Shown one piece after another: positions 5,854-10,909 of a DNA stretch of 10,909 nt. The position numbers and the translations under genes are program-made. The stretch is from positions 1 through 10,909 of the forward strand of contig JANOPN010000059.1 in the NCBI GenBank assembly GCA_031421855.1, given 5' to 3'. The first letter of the stretch is position 1; every line of letters begins with the position of its first letter. This stretch comes from JAAFHN01 sp031421855. Its GTDB lineage: Bacteria > Pseudomonadota > Gammaproteobacteria > Burkholderiales > Burkholderiaceae_C. The notes under the pieces are model-generated. The model saw nothing but the letters and a program-made list of their open reading frames with translations. It was not told where the DNA came from and searched no databases.

Positions 5854-6441
5854 TCAGGGGGGCGGGTTCAGGCTGAGGCGCTTGACTCGGGCATCAAGGT
5901 GGTTTTTGACGGCCTCGGCGGTGTTGAATTCTGGCGTGGTGTCGGGCACGCCCAAATAATAGATGACGATTTTTGCGGGGCGGACTGCGGGGCGGGCATT
6001 GAGGTTTGGGGTGGTGCTTTTAGGGTCAGACTCGGCGAAAAAGCTGATTTCTGTGCGCGGAAAGTCTGAAAAGTGTGACCGAGGCACCCGAATTTCGGTC
6101 TCGGACACCCGGCCAACAACCCAGCCAACACCGGCGGTATGCAGGGTTTGCCGAGCTTGGCTGAACGGGTCAACGCCCTCCAAGCTGAGGCGGGACAGGT
6201 CGCGGGTGTCGGCATGGTTGGCCAAATGGATGCGCCACACGACTTGGGTGGTTTGCTCATCGGCCCCCCGCAAAACCGCCCAAACGACGCTGATGCCGCC
6301 TTGGGAGAACACGTCACTGTGCCCGTGGCGTTGGACTGGCGGTGTTTGGCTGTTGGCGTTGATTGGCAGCCAGCAGACGACCGCTAGGACCCAAAGGACA
6401 ACCAGTGCGCCGATTCGTGGCATCAATAATCTCTGGCTCAT
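5854..6441 (-). CDS. Exported protein of unknown function in the transporter-deoC operon
   Basis: 195 residues from an ATG at 6441 that overlaps the ATPase stop codon by four bases (ATGA), which argues for translational coupling. An open frame extends upstream to 6555, but that part lies inside the ATPase gene and is arginine/proline-rich, so I reject it. A second ATG, six codons in (MPRIGALVVLW), is also possible. Residues 9-25 are a hydrophobic signal core (GALVVLWVLAVVCWLP), with likely cleavage near NANS-Q. There is no lipobox. The mature part is polar with alternating segments such as ISVVWAVLRG, VVWRIHLANH and KIVIYYLGVPDT, suggesting a beta-rich periplasmic domain. I recognise no family. 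Co-location suggests a role linked to the imported substrate, but nothing in the sequence shows which. Confidence 0.75.
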   Translation of the reverse strand: MSQRLLMPRIGALVVLWVLAVVCWLPINANSQTPPVQRHGHSDVFSQGGISVVWAVLRGADEQTTQVVWRIHLANHADTRDLSRLSLEGVDPFSQARQTLHTAGVGWVVGRVSETEIRVPRSHFSDFPRTEISFFAESDPKSTTPNLNARPAVRPAKIVIYYLGVPDTTPEFNTAEAVKNHLDARVKRLSLNPPP

Positions 6442-7544
6442 GCAGCCAACACGGCCACGCCATCGCGTGGCAGCAACAAGGCAACCGCTTGGCCGGGCGC
6501 GAGTGACGCGCCAACGGCGCTGTGGCGGGCGACTTGGACGGTTTGGCCAGCGCATTCGACCTCAATCTCCAGCTTTTCACCCAAAAACACACACGACACG
6601 ACGGTCGATTGGGGTGCATCAGGGTGATCGGCGCATGCGCCCAAGGCAATGGATTCAGGTCTGATGACGGCATTGACCGCATCGCCCAGATGCATGCCGG
6701 GCAGGGCGCTTGATGATGTCGCTGTCTGGCCCAAAACCGACACCTTGAGCGGGTCAATACCCGTCACGCGAGCCGGCAAGATGTTGACCTTGCCCACAAA
6801 CCGGGCCACAAACTCGCTGGTGGGGCGGTAATAGAGGTCTTCGGCGCTGCCCTGTTGGGTGATTGAGCCTTGGTTCATGACGGCGATGCGGTCTGACACC
6901 GCCATGGCTTCTTCTTGGTCGTGGGTGACGTAGACCGTGGTGATGGACAGGCGCTGTTGCAGCTGTCGAATCTCCTGGCGCATTTGCACCCGCAGCCGAG
7001 CGTCGAGGTTGGACAGTGGCTCGTCAAACAGCAACACCTGCGGGCGAATCACGATGGCGCGGGCCAGGGCGACACGTTGCTGCTCGCCGCCCGAGAGTTG
7101 GCTGGAGAACTGTTGCTCGTAGCCCTTAAGCCCCACTTGGCTCAGCACCTCGGTGACGCGGCTTTGAATATCGGCTGCCCGCTCGCCGCGCACCCGAAGC
7201 CCATAGGCGACGTTCTCAAATATAGACAGGTGGGGGAAAAGTGCGTAGTTTTGAAAAACAAAACCAATGTTGCGCTCGTTGGAGGGCAAGCGGGTCACGT
7301 CTTTGTCGCCAAACGAGATGCGACCGGTGTCGGGCAGGCCAAAACCGGCAATCATGCGCAGCGTGGTCGTTTTGCCGCAGCCCGACGGTCCAAGCAGGGT
7401 CAAGAACTCGCCGGGTTGGACCTTGATGCTGACATCTTTGGCCGCAAACACGCTGCCCTTGACTTGGTGAACGAAGGATTTCGATACGCAGTCGATGTTG
7501 ATCGCGACGGCAGCAGTGGCGACGGCAGCAGAGGTGGATTCCAA
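6438..7544 (-). CDS. ABC importer ATP-binding protein (FbpC/PotA/AfuC type)
   Basis: 368 residues. The nucleotide-binding domain shows Walker A GPSGCGKTT (52-60), Q-loop Gln98 in FQNYALFPH, signature LSGGEQQR (150-157), Walker B VLLFDEP (170-176), D-loop SNLD (178-181) and H-loop His208. A C-terminal TOBE-like part (about 250-368) is typical of importers for iron(III), polyamines, phosphonates or sugar phosphates. It hydrolyses ATP on the inner face of the membrane to drive the permease encoded just upstream. The start is TTG at 7544, four bases after the permease stop. An AGGAG nine bases upstream of the TTG supports it, and no ATG lies before the first conserved strand. Its stop overlaps the next gene by four bases. 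Confidence 0.95.
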   Translation of the reverse strand: MESTSAAVATAAVAINIDCVSKSFVHQVKGSVFAAKDVSIKVQPGEFLTLLGPSGCGKTTTLRMIAGFGLPDTGRISFGDKDVTRLPSNERNIGFVFQNYALFPHLSIFENVAYGLRVRGERAADIQSRVTEVLSQVGLKGYEQQFSSQLSGGEQQRVALARAIVIRPQVLLFDEPLSNLDARLRVQMRQEIRQLQQRLSITTVYVTHDQEEAMAVSDRIAVMNQGSITQQGSAEDLYYRPTSEFVARFVGKVNILPARVTGIDPLKVSVLGQTATSSSALPGMHLGDAVNAVIRPESIALGACADHPDAPQSTVVSCVFLGEKLEIEVECAGQTVQVARHSAVGASLAPGQAVALLLPRDGVAVLAA

Positions 7545-7548
7545 GGGT

Positions 7549-9249
7549 TCAGGCTCCTAACATGTGGGTGACGCCGCCAGCGGTGCCGGGCGCTTTGAAC
7601 AAGCGAAGCGCGCGCCCGATCAAGGCCATCACCACAAAAACGATCACGACGACCAGCACCGAAAACGCCGCAGCGGGACCAAGCGACAGCTCGGTCATGT
7701 TCTCCAAGATGCGCACCGTGATGAGCGTCCAGCCAATCGACACCAAGAAAATCGTGGCGCTGATGGCCGTCATGGACCTGATGAATACGACGCCCAGCCC
7801 AGCGAAAAACGCGGGCAAGATCAGCGGCAGGGTGATGCGGCGAAAGGTTTGTGTGCTGGATGCGCCCAGGCTTTGCGAGGCTTCTTCGAGGCTGGGGTCA
7901 ATTTGCTGCAACAACGCCACCGTGGCGCGCACGCCCGTTGGGCCATAGCGAAACACATAACAGGCGATGACGATGAGCGCGCCACCCGCCAGCATGATGG
8001 GTGGGTCGTTGAATGCAATCAAATACGCAATGCCCACGATGGTGCCGGGCAGGGCGTAGTTGATCATCGACAGCATCTCCATCGTGCGCCGACCCTTAAA
8101 TTGTTTGCGGGCAACCAAATACCCCAACAGCACGCCGTACAAGCCGCCTAAGGGCATGGCAATGGCCGCAATGATGAGGGTGTCAACAATGGCTTTGATG
8201 CCGTCAGTGAAGATGACTTTGTAGTGTTGCAAGGTCCAGGTGTGGTTAGCACCCAGCGCCACCACCAGCGACGCGTATAACAAGAGCGCATACAAATACA
8301 CCACCACTACGGCGGTTAAGGCGCAAAAGCCCACCAACACGCGCCGGGTTGCAGGCGAGATGCTGTCAAACGCGACCTGACCTGCGCCCTTGCCGGTGAT
8401 GGTGACGTAGTGGCGCTTGGCCACCCAGCGCCGCTGAATCAAAAACACCACCACCGCGGGCACGAGCAACACCAAAGACAACACCGCGCCACCGCGCAGG
8501 TCGAACAAACCCGTGATTTGCAAGTAGGCCTGCGTTGGCAGCACAGGGAAATTGTTACCCGCCAAGATCAGCGGCGTGGCAAAGTCGGCGAGCGATGCCG
8601 CAAAAACCAGCAAAAACGCGTTGGCAATGCCCGGAATCGCCAGCGGCACCGTGACGGTGTGAAACACGCGCCAGCGGCTTGCACCAAGGCTGGCGGCCAT
8701 GCTCTCAACGTTGGAGTCAATCGCGGCCAGCATGGGTTTGAGCGTGAGGTAGGCGATTGGAAAAAACGTGAGCGTTTGCGAAAACGCGGTGCTGCCCATG
8801 CCGTAGAGGTTGAAGCCCTTGAGACCCAGCAGGTCGTGGGTGATGAGTCCGCGCGCACCAAACGAAAAAATCATCGCGATGGCGGTGGTGAATGGCGGCG
8901 AGACCAAGGGCAGCAAAATCGCCGCGTCCATCACGGCAACAGCCCACGCGGGCAGCTTGGCACGCGACACCGTGAACGCGAACAAAAAGCCCATGACCGT
9001 GCCGAGCAGGCCGACCACGGTAGCGAGCCAAAGGCTATTCCAAAACGCGCGAATTTGGTGGGGGTCAAGCAGCAGCTTGACGACCCCGGGCCAGTCAAAC
9101 CCTTCAGCGCCTTGGCCGATTCGGGCGAACAACATCACGAATGGAAACACCACGAACAAAGCCAGCAAAAACCACAGCACCAGCACGACCGCGCTCAGCG
9201 CGGGGTCTGCGAGCCAGCGTCGGCCCGGTTTTGCGGCGGCGGTTATCAA
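7549..9249 (-). CDS. ABC importer permease with two fused transmembrane domains (FbpB/AfuB type)
   Basis: 566 residues with two copies of the importer permease domain in one chain. The first copy's EAA loop is MAASLGASRWRVFHTVTVPL (184-203); the second is EEASQSLGASSTQTFRRITL (455-474). Hydrophobic segments flank both, for example ALSAVVLVLWFLLALFVV near the N-terminus and FSVLVVVIVFVVMALIG near the C-terminus. The fused layout is usual for COG1178 permeases that work with an AfuA/FbpA-type binding protein. It forms the inner-membrane channel. The start appears to be TTG at 9249, overlapping the TGA of the preceding gene (TTGA). A stop lies just upstream in frame, and the next ATG is inside the first membrane helix, so TTG is the only sensible start. 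Confidence 0.94.
   Translation of the reverse strand: MITAAAKPGRRWLADPALSAVVLVLWFLLALFVVFPFVMLFARIGQGAEGFDWPGVVKLLLDPHQIRAFWNSLWLATVVGLLGTVMGFLFAFTVSRAKLPAWAVAVMDAAILLPLVSPPFTTAIAMIFSFGARGLITHDLLGLKGFNLYGMGSTAFSQTLTFFPIAYLTLKPMLAAIDSNVESMAASLGASRWRVFHTVTVPLAIPGIANAFLLVFAASLADFATPLILAGNNFPVLPTQAYLQITGLFDLRGGAVLSLVLLVPAVVVFLIQRRWVAKRHYVTITGKGAGQVAFDSISPATRRVLVGFCALTAVVVVYLYALLLYASLVVALGANHTWTLQHYKVIFTDGIKAIVDTLIIAAIAMPLGGLYGVLLGYLVARKQFKGRRTMEMLSMINYALPGTIVGIAYLIAFNDPPIMLAGGALIVIACYVFRYGPTGVRATVALLQQIDPSLEEASQSLGASSTQTFRRITLPLILPAFFAGLGVVFIRSMTAISATIFLVSIGWTLITVRILENMTELSLGPAAAFSVLVVVIVFVVMALIGRALRLFKAPGTAGGVTHMLGA
7554..7558 (-). promoter_or_regulatory. Ribosome binding site for the ATPase gene
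   Basis: AGGAG on the minus strand lies nine bases before the TTG at 7544 and inside the last codons of the permease gene. It is the main support for choosing the TTG start. Confidence 0.6.
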
Positions 9250-10304
9250 TTGGCGTTAAGGACTTCGGCGATCCAACGCTCGACCACGCGCTTGCGATTA
9301 GCGCCCGCGAAATCGGCGTCAATTGGGAAGATCTTGGCGCCTTTGAGGCGTTCGGCCAAGCTGGCTTCAATCGCGACATCGGGGTGCGCTGGCACAAAAT
9401 TGATGCTGTATTTGGCAAACAACACCTGCATGGCGGGCGAGCTGGCCCAATCAATCAATTTTTTGCCAGCAGCCGGGTTTTTGGCCCCTTTGAGCAAGGC
9501 CATGCCCTCTGCCGCCGTGCCAATGCCCTCAACCGGGAAGCTGATCGACACGTCATACCCTTTGGCCTTGGTGTCCAGTGCGTCGACGATGAAGAAAATA
9601 CCGGCTCCAGCCTGCCCCAATCCCACGGGCAAGGTGCCACCGCCGCCGCTTTTGGTGTACAGCTGCACATTGGGGCGCAGTTTTTTCATGTAAGCAAAAG
9701 CCTTATTTTCGTCGCGACCGTTGACCTCAATGACCGAGAAAATTCGGGTGACTGCCGTGCCAGAGGTGCGCGCATCGGCCATTTGCAGCATGTTTTTGTA
9801 GGCAGGGTGGAGCAAGTCGTTCCAAGACGCGGGCGGTTTGAGGCCGGCGTCTTTTAAGAACTTGTTGTTGGACATGAAAACCAGCGGGTCGTCTGCAATG
9901 GCAACCCAGGCGCCATCTTTTTCTTTGAAACGTGCCGCCAGTTTGGCGAAGCTCGGCGGCTTGTACGCTTCAAACACGCCTTCTTTGGTGCCAGCGGCGT
10001 AAGTCTCGACCGGGCCACCAAAGAGCACGTCAACGCGCGGGTTGTTTTTCTCGGCCATGACGCGGGCCAGCGCCTCGCCCGACGAAAAACGCACAAAGTT
10101 GACCTTGATGCCGCTGCTTTTTTCGAACTCCTCAAACATCGGGCGCGCCCAGTTCTCGGGCCAAATGGCGTAGACGTTGAGCGTCTCAGAGGCTTGGGCA
10201 ACGGGCAGGGATCCGAGTAAACCCAAGGCGCAAGTGAAAGCGGCCGCACCGATGGATTGGCTGATGCGTCGGCGGGGCAGTTGGGGTGCTGATGTGGTGT
10301 GCAT
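9246..10304 (-). CDS. Periplasmic substrate-binding protein of the AfuA/FbpA family
   Basis: 352 residues from ATG 10304. An in-frame GTG immediately before it is less likely, since AAGGA sits seven bases before the ATG. An N-terminal PRRRISQS plus a hydrophobic stretch and AQA-SE cleavage site form a signal peptide, possibly Tat-type. Family features are LNVYAIWPENWARPMFEEFE at the mature start, VDVLFGGPVETY, DARTSGTAV (a ligand-loop motif of this fold), GLGQAGAGIFFIVDA and EGMALLKGAKNPAAGKKLID. The paired tyrosines that hold iron in FbpA are not evident, so iron(III) is not favoured. It would capture the substrate in the periplasm and pass it to the permease. It is the first gene of the five-gene operon and its stop overlaps the permease start. 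A phosphorylated sugar, phosphonate or similar anion is my inference. Confidence 0.93.
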   Translation of the reverse strand: MHTTSAPQLPRRRISQSIGAAAFTCALGLLGSLPVAQASETLNVYAIWPENWARPMFEEFEKSSGIKVNFVRFSSGEALARVMAEKNNPRVDVLFGGPVETYAAGTKEGVFEAYKPPSFAKLAARFKEKDGAWVAIADDPLVFMSNNKFLKDAGLKPPASWNDLLHPAYKNMLQMADARTSGTAVTRIFSVIEVNGRDENKAFAYMKKLRPNVQLYTKSGGGGTLPVGLGQAGAGIFFIVDALDTKAKGYDVSISFPVEGIGTAAEGMALLKGAKNPAAGKKLIDWASSPAMQVLFAKYSINFVPAHPDVAIEASLAERLKGAKIFPIDADFAGANRKRVVERWIAEVLNAN

Positions 10305-10311
10305 CACGGCG

Positions 10312-10316
10312 TCCTT
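10312..10316 (-). promoter_or_regulatory. Ribosome binding site of the substrate-binding protein gene
   Basis: AAGGA on the minus strand, seven bases before ATG 10304. It favours the ATG over the adjacent GTG as start. Confidence 0.7.
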
Positions 10317-10545
10317 CGATGTTGCGGGTGTTGAGCTAGCCCAGACGAGTGTCGGTTTTGAATCAATTTTTCAGTGTAGCGATGACAGGGTGCTGCGCGC
10401 GGCTCGGACATACCCGCACATCGAGGCCAGCATCTTGTTTGCGCAGCAGTCAAATTTGCGGGTTAACCCACCCCGACCAGTAGAATTGAGGCTACTCAAC
10501 CCACCCGATCAACCCAACCGATCACGCCGCTGATCACAGGCCCAC
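10317..10545. promoter_or_regulatory. Divergent intergenic region with operon and valS promoters
   Basis: This 230-base gap must hold the promoters of the transporter operon (minus strand) and of valS (plus strand). For valS, TAGAAT at 10481-10486 is a fair -10 box, but the nearest -35-like hexamer TTGCGG (10456-10461) has a long 19-base spacer. On the minus strand TACACT near 10376 is a weak -10 candidate. No clear operator, riboswitch or T-box-like structure was seen. Confidence 0.4.
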
Positions 10546-10909
10546 ATGTCTGCCCTCTCTGAACTTGCCAAATCGTTTGAACCCGCTGCTTTAGAGGCTC
10601 GTTGGAGCCAAGAATGGGAAAAACGCGGTGTCGGCCAGGCGGGGTATCGCGGCACCGGGGAGCCAAAGGTTGACGCTGAGCGTTTTGCGATTCAGATGCC
10701 ACCGCCCAACGTGACTGGCACCTTGCACATGGGTCACGGGTTCAACCAAACCATCATGGATGCGATGACGCGTTGGCACCGCATGCAGGGTCACAACACC
10801 TTGTGGCTGCCGGGGGTGGACCACGCGGGCATTGCGACCCAAATCGTGGTCGAGCGCCAATTGCAACAGCAAGGCATTCAGCGCATGGAAATGGGGCGAG
10901 AGAAGTTTT
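10546..10909 (+). CDS. valS: Valyl-tRNA synthetase, N-terminal part (partial at right edge)
   Basis: The first 121 codons of a class I aminoacyl-tRNA synthetase that charges tRNA-Val with valine in the cytoplasm. Residues MPPPNVTGTLHMGHGFNQT carry the HIGH-type ATP-binding motif (HMGH) in the context typical of ValS. RWHRMQGHNTLWLPGVDHAG and IATQIVVERQL follow as expected. The start MSALSELAKSFEPAALEARW matches the usual ValS N-terminus, which fixes ATG 10546; only a weak CAGG precedes it. The frame is open to the window end, and the full protein is normally about 900-960 residues. It is divergent from the transporter operon and is probably not functionally connected to it. Confidence 0.97.
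   Translation, partial: MSALSELAKSFEPAALEARWSQEWEKRGVGQAGYRGTGEPKVDAERFAIQMPPPNVTGTLHMGHGFNQTIMDAMTRWHRMQGHNTLWLPGVDHAGIATQIVVERQLQQQGIQRMEMGREKF

Noticed and set aside
6442..6555. A longer N-terminus for the exported protein starting at 6555
   Set aside because: The extra residues are arginine/proline-rich, lie inside the ATPase coding region, and would bury the signal peptide. The ATG at 6441 fits better.
5963..6664. A 233-codon plus-strand frame opposite the exported protein and ATPase ends
   Set aside because: It is arginine and threonine-rich, spans two minus-strand genes, and has no supporting motif.
6915..7571. A 218-codon plus-strand frame opposite the ATPase gene
   Set aside because: It lies antisense to a gene with all ABC motifs intact and shows no recognisable family.
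8410..9693. A 427-codon open frame on the plus strand opposite the permease and binding protein genes
   Set aside because: Its composition is histidine, glutamine and arginine-rich with no domain. It is antisense to two well-supported genes and is explained by codon bias on the opposite strand.

Overview
The window looks like chromosomal DNA of a Burkholderiales betaproteobacterium, most likely Comamonadaceae. The evidence is GC-rich codon use, an AfuA/FbpA-type uptake operon next to valS, and small AT-rich intergenic palindromes (GCTAT-AAAATAA-ATAGC type) that I associate with that family. The genus is not determined.

Left half (1-5168): a loosely packed region with few genes and many repeats. 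The left edge holds the 3' end of a DUF4357 protein, the C-terminal module of GIY-YIG-type proteins. About 940 bases of decayed intergenic sequence follow, with repeat copies, hairpins and a possible gene relic on the minus strand. Next, on the minus strand, is a Tat-exported PhoD-type alkaline phosphatase/phosphodiesterase interrupted by one in-frame TAA at a conserved tyrosine position, so it is probably a pseudogene. On the plus strand are a DUF924 protein, possibly preceded by an overlapping small ORF, and a CaiB/AMACR-type CoA transferase/racemase that stops early at its C-terminus. Five diverged copies of one roughly 50-75 bp repeat lie in the gaps between these genes, three on the plus strand and two on the minus strand.

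Right half (5064-10909): a compact minus-strand operon of five genes, read from right to left. These are a periplasmic substrate-binding protein, a fused two-domain permease, an ATPase, a short exported protein of unknown function, and deoC (deoxyribose-phosphate aldolase). Junctions overlap by 4 bases or have gaps of 4 and 13 bases. Two of the transporter genes appear to start with TTG. A 104-bp MITE-like element with 16-bp perfect terminal inverted repeats ends one base beyond the deoC stop codon. Divergent from the operon, valS (valyl-tRNA synthetase) starts at 10546 and runs off the right edge.

Biologically, the transporter belongs to the family that includes iron(III), phosphonate and sugar-phosphate importers. 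Its operon partnership with deoC points, by inference only, to uptake of a phosphorylated sugar or nucleoside-derived compound. No CRISPR array, rRNA, tRNA or complete insertion sequence was seen.
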